From UBA11524 sp963642705 (GTDB lineage: Bacteria; Bacillota; Clostridia; Christensenellales; Aristaeellaceae): a stretch of 64,000 nucleotides of DNA. Where the stretch lies: positions 1 through 64,000 of the forward strand of contig CAVIHU010000003.1 of NCBI GenBank assembly GCA_963642705.1. The letters are read 5' to 3'. The notes under the pieces are model-generated. The model saw only the letters and a program-made list of their open reading frames with translations. It searched no databases and was not told the origin of the DNA. Each line of letters begins with the position of its first letter. Positions within the stretch are counted from its first letter, which is position 1. The translations under genes and the position numbers were made by a program. This document shows positions 44,501-51,807 of this stretch, piece by piece.

Positions 44501-45188
44501 CCTCGAGGCTATCCGCGAATTCACGGAATTCGGCGCAGGCTTCCGCATCGCCATGCGCGATTTGGAGATCCGCGGCGCAGGCAACATCCTGGGACCTGAG
44601 CAGCACGGGCATCTTGCGGCTGTCGGCTATGAGATGTACTGCAAGCTGATGGAGGAGACGCTCAAGGAGGCACGCGCCGCGCAGGAGGGTCTGCCGCCGG
44701 CAAAGCCGCACCTCGAAACGCGCATCGACCTCAAGGTGGATGCGTATCTGCCCAACGACTATGTGCAGGACGACCGTCAGCGGATGGAAATGTACAAGCG
44801 CATTGCCAGCCTGACGACACAGGCCGACCGCGAGGACATTACCGACGAGCTGCTCGACCGTTTCGGACCGCTGCCGCACGTGGTAGAGACGCTGCTGGAC
44901 GTGTCGCAGCTGCGCGTCAACGCCAATCAGCTGGGTATTTCGCTCGTGTCCTACAAGCGCGGCGGCTTTATGGTCATGCGCCTGAATGCCGCGTATATGC
45001 CGGAGCAGACCGTGTTCATTCAGGCGATGGCAAAGACAGACAAGCGTCTCATGCCATCGACAACCGCGCCGGACGTGCTGCTGCTTGTTGATCCGATGCT
45101 CAATGAACGCGCCATGCTTGCCCAGACCGTGCAGGTGCTCAAGAAGCTGAATGAGAACATCGACATCATGCTGAAAAAGCAGCCATAA
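41547..45188 (+). CDS. mfd: transcription-repair coupling factor Mfd
   Basis: A DNA translocase that removes stalled RNA polymerase from lesions and recruits UvrA. Its 1,213 residues include a UvrB-like N-terminal module (about 1-350, with GGIVDVYPP), a linker and a CarD-like RNA-polymerase-interacting domain (about 530-600, GDYVVHEEHGIGIYMG). The SF2 translocase follows (about 650-1010): Walker A GDVGYGKTE, DEEQRFG, SATPIPRT and GRVGRS. The C-terminal UvrA-binding and autoinhibition domain ends the protein. An RBS AAGGAG precedes ATG 41547. Slightly longer than E. coli Mfd; all domains look intact. Terminator at 45192-45232. Confidence 0.97.
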   Translation: MNQALLSAVRSESYNKLLKAVTNRTSIAVTGLPESMASFLSAKLCTETGKKVLLLSANDLKASHDADDAQQLLEGGVACLPGGEIDLTRGASSHESAWRRLETLSRVQAGEVRLLCTSMDAAMQRMGSAARFREETIRLTPGSVIDPNELIRRLTAMGYERVSMVEGKGQCAMRGGIVDVYPPADSQSLRIEFFDDEVDSIRAFDCISQRSLDAVDDCMLTPAAEVLLDEAQSHQAARRMRDAIEQLGGNAAPAASALFSDLPPLPEDEDEDAAFFDKTISPKLREKQLSAARKAELERRRTQLLADADLLEAGVPFKRIRAWLSVLTDGTNTIADWFVPDLVVLSDPNLLRKRSQERITGFAEDLDSAIERGEAVKAQESLLMDWDTLLKSLVRQPIVAVTEFLDGMAGVPVKDAVTLNVQRVAGYSSQLRPLAEDCDGWLREGCRIAVLCGGVARGQRLVNSLQEYDVSATFSEHPDTLPENCIQVLPGTLSHGFIWEEAHLVVISDADVYGSGYRKAKKRQTTGEKIAAFTDLKVGDYVVHEEHGIGIYMGTAQMTNGGTRRDYLQIQYAGSDKLYVPIEALSRVQRYIGTPPAINRLGGGDWQKQKAKVKEGLQKMAFDLVKLYAQRSQETGFAFSPDTPWQREFEDMFPYELTPDQEQSIREITADMESPRNMDRLLCGDVGYGKTEVSLRAAFKALMDTKQVAILAPTTILAQQHYNTVVRRFSGFPVRIEVLSRFRTQKEVKDILARLSEGKIDILIGTHRILGKDVRFKNLGLLIVDEEQRFGVQHKEIIKHIKHQVDVLTLSATPIPRTLHMSMVGIRDMSVLETPPEDRLPVQTRVIDYNDGLIRDAILREVSRGGQVYFLYNAVRSIGAFYDRLKQLVPEVRIGIAHGQMREHELEDVMMDFYGGSYDVLLCTTIIESGLDVPTANTLIVFDADRFGLSQLYQIRGRVGRSNRQAYAYFTVRPERNLSETAEKRLEAIREFTEFGAGFRIAMRDLEIRGAGNILGPEQHGHLAAVGYEMYCKLMEETLKEARAAQEGLPPAKPHLETRIDLKVDAYLPNDYVQDDRQRMEMYKRIASLTTQADREDITDELLDRFGPLPHVVETLLDVSQLRVNANQLGISLVSYKRGGFMVMRLNAAYMPEQTVFIQAMAKTDKRLMPSTTAPDVLLLVDPMLNERAMLAQTVQVLKKLNENIDIMLKKQP

Positions 45189-45191
45189 AAA

Positions 45192-45232
45192 AGCGCCGTG
45201 CCGGCATTTTTGCCGACACGGTGTGTTTTTAT
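45192..45232 (+). terminator. intrinsic terminator after mfd
   Basis: A stem CGCCGTG-CCGGC pairs with GCCG-ACACGGTG around a T-rich loop and is followed by TGTGTTTTTAT. Confidence 0.8.
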
Positions 45233-45684
45233 GGCGCAAGCAGCGCTGTCAGTTGCTCCTGATAGACTGTGAAATCCGCTGCGTCCCAGTCCTCGGCGAG
45301 GGCAAAGAGCGAATCCATCACGCAGTCCGCCATTTTGCCGCGGTGTCCGCACTGAAGGAGCAGCGCAAGCAGCTTTTCTTTCGCCTGACGGACATCCGGA
45401 GAAGATTTCGCAATTCTGCGCACGTCATAATCTGCATTCTTGCCGCAGGGACTCTCGCATGTCGCGCAGTTCGGGCTGACCTCGAACTTGTTCTGCCGGA
45501 CGCGCGCAAGCAGCGCGGTCAGGCGCTGCGCATCGGTCGGCGTGCTGTCGTCCGCCATGTGCAAGCCTGCCAGAATCAGCCCATAGGTCGAATCTGTCGG
45601 CGGACGCGTTGTGCATGTGCGGGCCAGCCCGATGACGCTGCCGAGCAGCTCCGCACGAAGCGGCTGCAAAACCGTCTGTGCCAT
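45229..45684 (-). CDS. cysteine-motif protein of unknown function
   Basis: I do not recognise this family. The start ATG 45684 overlaps the stop of the upstream cupin gene (TGATG), so translation is coupled. The 151 residues are helical, with ELLGSVIGLARTC near the start and a cluster PNCATCESPCGKNADYDV (about 81-98). This CxxCxxxC arrangement could hold a metal or an iron–sulfur centre. A later CGHRGKMADC adds two more cysteines. No membrane segment. The tight link to a cupin gene suggests the two work together, possibly in a redox or sensing role; that is inference. Confidence 0.7.
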   Translation of the reverse strand: MAQTVLQPLRAELLGSVIGLARTCTTRPPTDSTYGLILAGLHMADDSTPTDAQRLTALLARVRQNKFEVSPNCATCESPCGKNADYDVRRIAKSSPDVRQAKEKLLALLLQCGHRGKMADCVMDSLFALAEDWDAADFTVYQEQLTALLAP

Positions 45685-46028
45685 CACTTCTTGAATCCGT
45701 CCGGGAAAACGACCGTCAGCATCCACTTGAAGGGTTCCGGCGCGAAGACCGAATGCGGCACCTTTGCCGGCATTACGAGAACCTCGCCTGCATGCACAAG
45801 GCGCTCCTGTCCGTTGACGGTGAAGCGGCCTGTGCCCTCGAGCACCTGCACCATGGCATCGCCGGTGGAGTCATGCGTACTGATTTCGGTGTCCTTGTCG
45901 AAGGCGAAGAGGGTGATGCTGACCGCCTTATTCTGCGCAAGCGTGCGGGAAACAATCTGTCCGGGCATCACGCCGATGAGGTCGGTAAGGGTTTGGACTT
46001 TGTCGTGGTCAATGTTGGTGACGTACAT
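45684..46028 (-). CDS. small cupin-domain protein
   Basis: A single-domain cupin of 114 residues. Cupin motif 1 is visible as THDSTGDAMVQVLEGTGRFTV and motif 2 as VMPAKVPHSVFAPEPF. It keeps the second-motif histidine but has few of the usual metal ligands in motif 1 (H, D and no HxH), so metal binding is uncertain. It lies between rsmA (5 nt upstream) and the cysteine-motif protein (overlapping), forming a three-gene operon from the rsmA promoter. Confidence 0.82.
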   Translation of the reverse strand: MYVTNIDHDKVQTLTDLIGVMPGQIVSRTLAQNKAVSITLFAFDKDTEISTHDSTGDAMVQVLEGTGRFTVNGQERLVHAGEVLVMPAKVPHSVFAPEPFKWMLTVVFPDGFKK

Positions 46029-46033
46029 GGTGA

Positions 46034-46903
46034 TTACTCCTTTTCTTCATTGCCGATTTGATTGTTCTGCTTCCAGCTCGTGTAGGCATCCGCAAGCCGT
46101 GCAAGCTCCTCAAGCGTCAGACGTTCACCGCGGATTTTTTCATCGAGTGAGGCAGCCTCCATCAGACCGAGCGCAGTCGGTCTGTCCATATGGAACGCAG
46201 CGCACAGTCCGTTTGTCATCGTTTTGCGGCGCAGTGCAAAGGCAGCTTGAGCCACGCGGAAGAAGTCGCGCTCATTGAGAACATCCACCGCCGGATGATT
46301 GCGCTTCGGCAGGACGATGAACGCGCTGTCCACCTTCGGCACGGGCGTGAAGCATTCCGCCGGCACATCCATCGCCAGATACGGCTCGCAGTAGAACTGG
46401 CTGCGGACGCTCAGCATGCCCCAGCCGTCGTTACCGGGCTTCGCGAGCACCTTGTCCGCAACCTCCTTCTGCACCATAAGAGCCATCCGCCGGATGGGTA
46501 CGGGGCTTTCGAGAAGCATCGTCATCAGCGGCGTTGTGATGTAATACGGGATATTCGCCACCACGGACAGCGGCTTGCGCAGCCCCGCCGTCACCGACGC
46601 AAGGTCGAGGCTCATCACATCGCCCTGCACGAGTGAGAAATTATCGCGGTCAGCCAGAAATGTACGCAGCAACGGAATCAGCCGCTCATCCAGCTCAACC
46701 GACAGCACATGATGCGCCGCATCGCACAGATGCTTCGTCATGCTGCCTGAGCCGGGACCGATTTCCAGCACGTCATCGTCCTTCGTGATCTCACTCGCCG
46801 CAACAAGCGCGCGCAGCAGGTCGTCGTCGTAAATAAAATTCTGTCCCAAGCCTTGCTTGTAGCGCAGATTGCTGTCGTGAATCCGTTCCTTCGTCTTGCT
46901 CAT
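46034..46903 (-). CDS. rsmA: 16S rRNA dimethyladenosine transferase RsmA (KsgA)
   Basis: Dimethylates the two adjacent adenines near the 3' end of 16S rRNA as a late 30S quality-control step. The 289 residues show the SAM-binding set: GQNFIYDD, VLEIGPGSGSMT, VELDERL, QGDVMSLD and the catalytic NIPYYITTPL. The C-terminal helical domain is present (RTKTMTNGL-like RRKTMTNGLCAAF). ATG 46903 has AAGGAG 7 nt upstream. It is the first gene of a small operon with the cupin and the cysteine-motif protein. Confidence 0.96.
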   Translation of the reverse strand: MSKTKERIHDSNLRYKQGLGQNFIYDDDLLRALVAASEITKDDDVLEIGPGSGSMTKHLCDAAHHVLSVELDERLIPLLRTFLADRDNFSLVQGDVMSLDLASVTAGLRKPLSVVANIPYYITTPLMTMLLESPVPIRRMALMVQKEVADKVLAKPGNDGWGMLSVRSQFYCEPYLAMDVPAECFTPVPKVDSAFIVLPKRNHPAVDVLNERDFFRVAQAAFALRRKTMTNGLCAAFHMDRPTALGLMEAASLDEKIRGERLTLEELARLADAYTSWKQNNQIGNEEKE

Positions 46904-46925
46904 GAGAGGCTCCTTTCACGTGCGC

Positions 46926-46955
46926 ATTATAGCATAAGCAGGCATGGTTTGACAA
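46926..46955 (-). promoter_or_regulatory. rsmA promoter
   Basis: On the minus strand, TTGTCA (46950-46955), 18 bp, TATAAT (46926-46931). Confidence 0.8.
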
Positions 46956-47001
46956 GGCAAACGCCCATGATCAGCATGAAGCTTTCCGCGTACCTGTTTT
47001 T

Positions 47002-49707
47002 TTACAGCAGCTCGCCGTACTTCTTTACATACACGTGCTTCATCAGCGTGGCGAGTGCCATATAGGCGATGATAATCAGCGCGAGGTAGGCGAAGTACAC
47101 GGCAGGCAGTGTCGTTAGCCCGAGCGGTGCGGCAAGCGGCGTAAAGGGCAGCAGCGTCACGATGCCGATGCCGAGCGCCGTCAGCAGCAGAACAGGACGC
47201 GATGCGCGGCTCTGGATGAACGGCAGCTTGCGCGTGCGGATCATGTGCAGGACAAGCGTCTGCGACCACATCGACTCGATGAACCAGCCGGTCTGGAAGA
47301 CGGAGGTAAAAACATCCTGCATGGCAGGGGCAGTCAGCTGGGTGAAGGTCATGCCGCCGCAGCACATCGGTGCAATGACGAAATACAGCAGCAGGTACGT
47401 CAGAATGTCAAAGAGGGAGCTGACAGGCCCCATCCAGAGCATGAAGCGACTGATGCCGGATGCGTCCCACCTGCGAGGAATGCGCAGGTATTCCGCATCG
47501 ACATTGTCCCACGGGATGGCGGTGCAGGAGATGTCGTAAATCATGTTCAGCAGAATCAGGTGCAGGGAGGACATGGGCAGGAACGGCAGAAATGCGCTTG
47601 CGGCGAGGACAGAGAACATGTTGCCGAAGTTCGAGGCTGCCGTCATCTTGATGTACTTCATCATGTTGGCATAGATGCGGCGGCCTTCCAGCACGCCCTT
47701 CTCCAGCACCATCAAATCCTTCTCCAGCAGCACGACCGATGCGCTTTCCTTTGCGATGTCAACCGCCGTATCGACGCTGATGCCGACATCGGCGGCCTTC
47801 ATGGCGGCTGCATCGTTGATGCCGTCGCCCATGTAGCCCACGGAATGCCCATTGCCGCGCAGCACCTTGACGACACGCGCCTTCTGGGCAGGGGAGAGCT
47901 TGGCGAACACGGTGACCTGCTCCGCCTCTTTTGCGAGCGCCTCATCGCTGAGAGCATCGACCTCTGCGCCGGTCAGCACGCGGTCGGCAGACAAACCGAC
48001 CTGACGGCAGATGGCACAGGTGACCCTTTCGTTGTCGCCGGTGAGGATTTTGACGCCAACGCCGTATTCATGCAGGGCAGAGATGGCATCGCGGGTCGTT
48101 TCCTTCGGGGGATCAAGGAACGCAAGGAAGCCCATGAGCACCATGTTCGCCTCGTCAGCCGCGGAGAACTGACCGACGGGCGCCGGATTCGTCTTCTGCG
48201 CAACGGCGATGACACGCATGCCGCGGTCGTTCAGCTCATCCGCTTTGGCGAGCACGCGCGCACGCACCTCATCCGTCAGGGCAAGCACCTTGCCGTGCAC
48301 TTCGGCAAAGGAACAGCAGCGGAGCATCTCCTCGATGGCACCCTTGGTGACCAGCTGCGTCTTGCCGGAACGGTCGCGCACGACAACGCTCATGCGGCGG
48401 CGCTCGAAGTCAAACGGAATTTCATCGACCTTCTCGTAGCGTTCAATCAGCTTTTCGGCACCCAGCCTGCACTGCACATCGATGACGGCAAGGTCAATCA
48501 GGTTCTTAAGCCCCGTCTGGAAATAGCTGTTCAGGAAGGCATGGCGGAGCACGCGGTCATCCGACTCGCCGTCCACATTCAGGTGATATTCCAGCACGAC
48601 TTTGTCCTGCGTGAGCGTGCCGGTCTTGTCGGTGCAGAGCAGATCCATGGAGCCGAGGTTCTGGATAGCGTTTAAGTTCTTGATGATGACGCGCTCGCGG
48701 CTCATGGCCATGGCACCCTTTGCCAGCGATGTCGTGACGATCATCGGCAGCATTTCCGGCGTCAGTCCAACGGCAATTGAGATGGCAAACAGCCCTGCCT
48801 GCACCCAGTCGCCGTCGGTAAGCCCGTTGATGACCAACACGAGCGGCACCATCAGCAGCATGAAGCGAATGAGCACCCATGAGACGCTGTTGACGCCCTT
48901 TTCGAAAGTGGTCTTGGGTGGCTTGACGTTCAGCGCATCAGCCATCGCGCCGAGCATCGTGTCATAGCCGACGGCGAGGACAACAGCGGTCGCGCTGCCG
49001 GAGACGACGTTCGAACCCATGAAGCCGAGATTTTCGCACTCCGTCAGGCTGTCGACATGCTCTGCGATGCTGCCGGACTTCTCGACCGGTTCGCTTTCAC
49101 CCGTCAGGCTTGCCTGACTGACGAACAAATCCTTCGCCGCGAGGATGCGCACATCGGCAGGCATCATGTCGCCGGCTGACAAATAGACGATGTCGCCGAC
49201 AACGATATCCTCCAGCGGAATTTCCTTCCGCTCGCCGTTGCGCAGGACGGATGCGGTCGTGTGAATCATTTCGGAGAGCTTCGCTGCGATATTGCCGCTT
49301 CGCGTCTCCTGCACAAAGCGGAGCACGCCCGAAATCAGCACCATGACGGTGATGATGATGACGGTTGCCCAGCTTTCATCGCCCGGGTCGACCATGGCGA
49401 CATTCGTCAGCACGCTCACAAGCGCGAGAATCAGCAGGACGATGGTGAATGGGTTGATGAACGCCGACGCAAGCCGTTTTCCAAGCGAGGTGCGCTTGCT
49501 CGTCGGCAGGATGTTGCTGCCGAAACGGTCACGGGCTGACTCGGCATGTTCGTCCGTCAATCCGGCGGCAGACGTGTTCAAATTGGTGAAAATGGTTTCC
49601 TCGGCGCTCGTCGCGGCGAGCGTCAGGCGGTTTGTTGCCTCCTGATTGGTGTTCTTCATCATTTCAGAGGCGTTCATCTTAATCTTCTTCTTCAGGTTTA
49701 GCGTCAT
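47002..49707 (-). CDS. mgtA: Mg2+-importing P-type ATPase MgtA
   Basis: P3B-type ATPase that imports Mg2+ across the membrane. The 901 residues have ten predicted helices. They also show the actuator motif TGESEPVEK, the phosphorylation motif CTDKTGTLTQDK, LTGDNERVT and the hinge GYMGDGINDAAAMK. The Asn/Asp residues in the last helices (LNMIYDISCTAIPWDNVD) match Mg2+ ATPases. ATG 49707 has AAGGAGG upstream, but this site lies in the loop of an 8-bp hairpin. The gene sits behind a leader of almost 490 nt with two short ORFs and an internal terminator. Low-Mg2+ induction through that leader is likely (inference). Confidence 0.95.
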   Translation of the reverse strand: MTLNLKKKIKMNASEMMKNTNQEATNRLTLAATSAEETIFTNLNTSAAGLTDEHAESARDRFGSNILPTSKRTSLGKRLASAFINPFTIVLLILALVSVLTNVAMVDPGDESWATVIIITVMVLISGVLRFVQETRSGNIAAKLSEMIHTTASVLRNGERKEIPLEDIVVGDIVYLSAGDMMPADVRILAAKDLFVSQASLTGESEPVEKSGSIAEHVDSLTECENLGFMGSNVVSGSATAVVLAVGYDTMLGAMADALNVKPPKTTFEKGVNSVSWVLIRFMLLMVPLVLVINGLTDGDWVQAGLFAISIAVGLTPEMLPMIVTTSLAKGAMAMSRERVIIKNLNAIQNLGSMDLLCTDKTGTLTQDKVVLEYHLNVDGESDDRVLRHAFLNSYFQTGLKNLIDLAVIDVQCRLGAEKLIERYEKVDEIPFDFERRRMSVVVRDRSGKTQLVTKGAIEEMLRCCSFAEVHGKVLALTDEVRARVLAKADELNDRGMRVIAVAQKTNPAPVGQFSAADEANMVLMGFLAFLDPPKETTRDAISALHEYGVGVKILTGDNERVTCAICRQVGLSADRVLTGAEVDALSDEALAKEAEQVTVFAKLSPAQKARVVKVLRGNGHSVGYMGDGINDAAAMKAADVGISVDTAVDIAKESASVVLLEKDLMVLEKGVLEGRRIYANMMKYIKMTAASNFGNMFSVLAASAFLPFLPMSSLHLILLNMIYDISCTAIPWDNVDAEYLRIPRRWDASGISRFMLWMGPVSSLFDILTYLLLYFVIAPMCCGGMTFTQLTAPAMQDVFTSVFQTGWFIESMWSQTLVLHMIRTRKLPFIQSRASRPVLLLTALGIGIVTLLPFTPLAAPLGLTTLPAVYFAYLALIIIAYMALATLMKHVYVKKYGELL

Positions 49708-49737
49708 GGCGGTATACCTCCTTCGCGTGATACCGCC
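49708..49737 (-). promoter_or_regulatory. hairpin presenting the mgtA Shine–Dalgarno in its loop
   Basis: GGCGGTAT (49708-49715) pairs perfectly with ATACCGCC (49730-49737). The AAGGAGG of mgtA lies in the 14-nt loop and the stem abuts the ATG. Folding should limit ribosome access. Confidence 0.75.
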
Positions 49738-49793
49738 GCAGATGCATGTGCCGTGACTGTTGCAGTGTATGCCAGAAGGAGTCAGGAGGGCGA

Positions 49794-49886
49794 TCAGAAG
49801 GCCCTCTTGTTAGAGCAAGACACATGACACAGCGTCCGCAGCGGCGGGTAAAAAAACCAGCATAAGGGATAACTTCCGGCATCCAT
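49794..49886 (-). CDS. mgtA leader ORF 2 (putative leader peptide)
   Basis: A 30-codon frame in the mgtA leader, beginning ATG 49886 with AAAGGA about 10 nt upstream. The peptide contains SYPLCWFFYPPLRTL, with three prolines, two of them adjacent. In enteric mgtA and mgtC leaders, slow translation of proline codons at low Mg2+ opens the downstream gene; this ORF is positioned for a similar role. It ends about 86 nt before the mgtA start, next to a GAGGGC/GCCCTC hairpin. Translation is unproven; short ORFs of this size also occur by chance. Confidence 0.5.
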   Translation of the reverse strand: MDAGSYPLCWFFYPPLRTLCHVSCSNKRAF

Positions 49887-49912
49887 GCGTCTCACATCCT
49901 TTCTTTCAGTCG

Positions 49913-49952
49913 CAAACAAAAACGCCGTCCTGCGATGATTCGCAAAACGGCG
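49913..49952 (-). terminator. internal terminator in the mgtA leader
   Basis: On the minus strand, a 13-bp stem (49940-49952 with 49923-49935; two G-U pairs; 4-nt loop) is followed by TTTTTGTTTG. It lies about 250 nt after the promoter and 215 nt before mgtA, between the two leader ORFs, so it is an attenuator candidate. Confidence 0.85.
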
Positions 49953-50036
49953 GAAAACAGACGGCACACAAAGCACGCGCTGCCAAGGGACACTCTACCC
50001 GTCAAAATGGGCAGCGTCGCCGAAAAAAAGCAGGCA

Positions 50037-50132
50037 TCAGCTCACATGCAGCGAGCGCGTGCGGAATATGGTGCAATCCTGCATCCTGCGGATCATCATG
50101 CAGCATCGTAAACTGCCCTGACTGCCGTCCAT
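50037..50132 (-). CDS. mgtA leader ORF 1 (putative leader peptide)
   Basis: A 31-codon frame starting ATG 50132 with a strong GGGAGG site 7 nt upstream (50140-50145), the best ribosome-binding site in the leader. The peptide begins MDGSQGSLRCCMMIRR and is basic and rich in Cys, Met and Arg. It ends before the internal terminator at 49913-49952, so ribosome position here could control that hairpin. The strong start signal argues that it is translated; its function as a sensor of Mg2+ or of translation is inference. Confidence 0.6.
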   Translation of the reverse strand: MDGSQGSLRCCMMIRRMQDCTIFRTRSLHVS

Positions 50133-50169
50133 GCGCTCGCCTCCCTTGATGGATGATGTATAAACCAAT

Positions 50170-50186
50170 GGAGGCTGACCGCCTCC
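50170..50186 (-). other. 5' hairpin of the mgtA leader
   Basis: GGAGGC (50170-50175) pairs with GCCTCC (50181-50186) around 5 nt, within the first 25 nt of the transcript. It may protect the 5' end. Confidence 0.6.
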
Positions 50187-50200
50187 CTGATTGCGTCGTC

Positions 50201-50229
50201 ATTATAACAAACGTTTTTTTATCTGTCAA
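50201..50229 (-). promoter_or_regulatory. mgtA promoter
   Basis: On the minus strand, TTGACA (50224-50229), 17 bp, TATAAT (50201-50206): perfect consensus. A strong constitutive promoter fits control at the level of the leader rather than initiation. Confidence 0.9.
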
Positions 50230-50315
50230 CACCCCTGAAAGCAAAAATCGTGCCTGAACATAAAATTTACAAATCTTGCATACAACCTGCGGATACGTTC
50301 AGCTTATTCGCGAAA

Positions 50316-50348
50316 ACGGGTCAGGGGACGAAATTCATTGACCCGTTA
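50316..50348. other. stem-loop upstream of pyrH
   Basis: ACGGGTCA pairs with TGACCCGT around 15 nt, with a T6 run about 10 nt later. It lies between the divergent mgtA and pyrH promoters, with no gene before it on the + strand. Purpose unknown. Confidence 0.5.
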
Positions 50349-50372
50349 TGAAGCGCTTTTTTATTCGCCCTC

Positions 50373-50401
50373 TTGCCAAATATCGCGTCATGGAGTAGAA
50401 T
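50373..50401 (+). promoter_or_regulatory. pyrH promoter
   Basis: TTGCCA (50373-50378), 17 bp, TAGAAT (50396-50401), 37 bp before the pyrH start. Confidence 0.7.
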
Positions 50402-50438
50402 AAGAAATGGAGTAATCGACATTCGAGGAGGAACAACC

Positions 50439-51149
50439 ATGGCGGTGTATCATCGCGTTTTACTCAAGCTCTCCGGCGAGGCTCTGAAAACCGGCACTGA
50501 CCTGTTTGATTTTGGGCAGGTTCGGCATACAGCGGAGGTCATCCGCAAAATGGCATCGATGGGTACGGAAATCGGAATCGTCATCGGCGCTGGCAATATC
50601 TGGCGCGGCCGCCAGGGTCCGGCTGCCAACATGGATGCGGTTACGGCAGATCAGATGGGCATGCTCGGCACGGTGATCAACTGCCTGTGTATGGCGGATG
50701 CGCTGCGCACGGCCGGTGTGGACGCGGTTGTGATGTCTGCGGTGGACATGAACCGCTTCTGCGAGCCGTTCAATGCCATGACTGCACGTCGCTATTTGTC
50801 TGAGGGGCGTGTCGTGCTGTTCGCGGCAGGTTCGGGCAATCCGTTCTTCTCCACCGATACGGCTGTTGCGTTGCGTGCCGTCGAGATGCAGGTCGATGCC
50901 ATCCTGATGGCGAAGAACATCGACGGCGTGTATACCGCTGACCCGCACCGCGATCCGTCGGCTGTGCTCATCAAGGATATCACGTATCAGGAGGCGCTGC
51001 AGAAGGGGTTGAAGGTCATGGATGCCGCGGCGTTTGCGCTGTGCGCGGAGAATCATGTGCCAATGGTGCGTGTGTTCGGGCTGAATGAGCCGGAAAACCT
51101 GATTAAGGTGCTGGAAGGCAGCGACATGGGGACTTTCGTCCACCCCTGA
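50439..51149 (+). CDS. pyrH: UMP kinase
   Basis: Phosphorylates UMP to UDP with ATP; a hexameric enzyme of the amino-acid-kinase fold. ATG 50439 has GAGGAGG upstream; the longer frame from 50373 overlaps the promoter. The 236 residues start VYHRVLLKLSGEALK (ATP site) and continue with IVIGAGNIWRGR, the UMP-site block LFAAGSGNPFFSTDTAV and AKNIDGVYTADP. The pyrH–frr order is the usual one; frr has an additional promoter of its own. Confidence 0.97.
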   Translation: MAVYHRVLLKLSGEALKTGTDLFDFGQVRHTAEVIRKMASMGTEIGIVIGAGNIWRGRQGPAANMDAVTADQMGMLGTVINCLCMADALRTAGVDAVVMSAVDMNRFCEPFNAMTARRYLSEGRVVLFAAGSGNPFFSTDTAVALRAVEMQVDAILMAKNIDGVYTADPHRDPSAVLIKDITYQEALQKGLKVMDAAAFALCAENHVPMVRVFGLNEPENLIKVLEGSDMGTFVHP

Positions 51150-51170
51150 CAAGGAAATCGGCGCGACCCC

Positions 51171-51199
51171 TTGCCTTTTTCAGCAAAACAAAGTACAAT
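51171..51199 (+). promoter_or_regulatory. frr promoter
   Basis: TTGCCT (51171-51176), 17 bp, TACAAT (51194-51199), between pyrH and frr. Confidence 0.7.
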
Positions 51200-51239
51200 A
51201 GAAACGAATCAATCCCCCGAGAATAAGGAGGCTGTTATT

Positions 51240-51800
51240 ATGACGGTAAAGGAAATTCTGGACACATCGAAGGAAAAAATGTCCAAGACCATCGGCGTTT
51301 ATCAGACGGAAATGTCGAGCCTGCGCGCAGGTCGCGCGAATCCGCGTCTGCTGGATCGCATCACCGTGGATTATTACGGCACGCCGACGCCGATTCCGCA
51401 GGTTGGCAACATCAACGTACCCGAGGCAAAGCTGATTATCATCAAGCCGTGGGAAAAGAAAATGCTGTCTGCTATCGAAAAGGCGATTCAGAAGAGCGAC
51501 CTCGGCGTGAACCCCACGAACGACGGTGAGGTCATCCGCCTTGTGTTCCCCGACATGAACGAGGAACGCCGTAAGGAGCTGACGAAGACTGCCCGCAAGA
51601 GCGCTGAAGCCGCGAAGGTGGCTGTCCGCTCCATCCGCCGCGACGGCGTTGAGCAGATCAAGAAGCTCAAGAAGGATTCCCTCATCACCGAGGATGACCA
51701 GCACAAGGGCGAGGAAGATATCCAGAAGATCACCGACAAGGCGATTAAGGATATTGACGCCGTCTGTGCCGCGAAGGAAAAGGAAATCATGGAGGTTTGA
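51240..51800 (+). CDS. frr: ribosome recycling factor
   Basis: Splits post-termination ribosomes together with EF-G. The 186 residues are the usual length, with the signature block MSSLRAGRANPRLLDRITVDYYG and the C-terminal helices DGVEQIKKLKKDSLITEDD. ATG 51240 follows AAGGAGG at a slightly long distance. It is followed closely by a 63-codon ORF and uppS. Confidence 0.98.
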   Translation: MTVKEILDTSKEKMSKTIGVYQTEMSSLRAGRANPRLLDRITVDYYGTPTPIPQVGNINVPEAKLIIIKPWEKKMLSAIEKAIQKSDLGVNPTNDGEVIRLVFPDMNEERRKELTKTARKSAEAAKVAVRSIRRDGVEQIKKLKKDSLITEDDQHKGEEDIQKITDKAIKDIDAVCAAKEKEIMEV

Positions 51801-51807
51801 TGCCTTC

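Noticed and set aside
49708..50200. M-box (ykoK) Mg2+ riboswitch in the mgtA leader
   Set aside because: I looked for the conserved GTTAGGTGAGGCTCC-like core and did not find it; only the peptide/terminator layout is supported. A covariance search is still needed.
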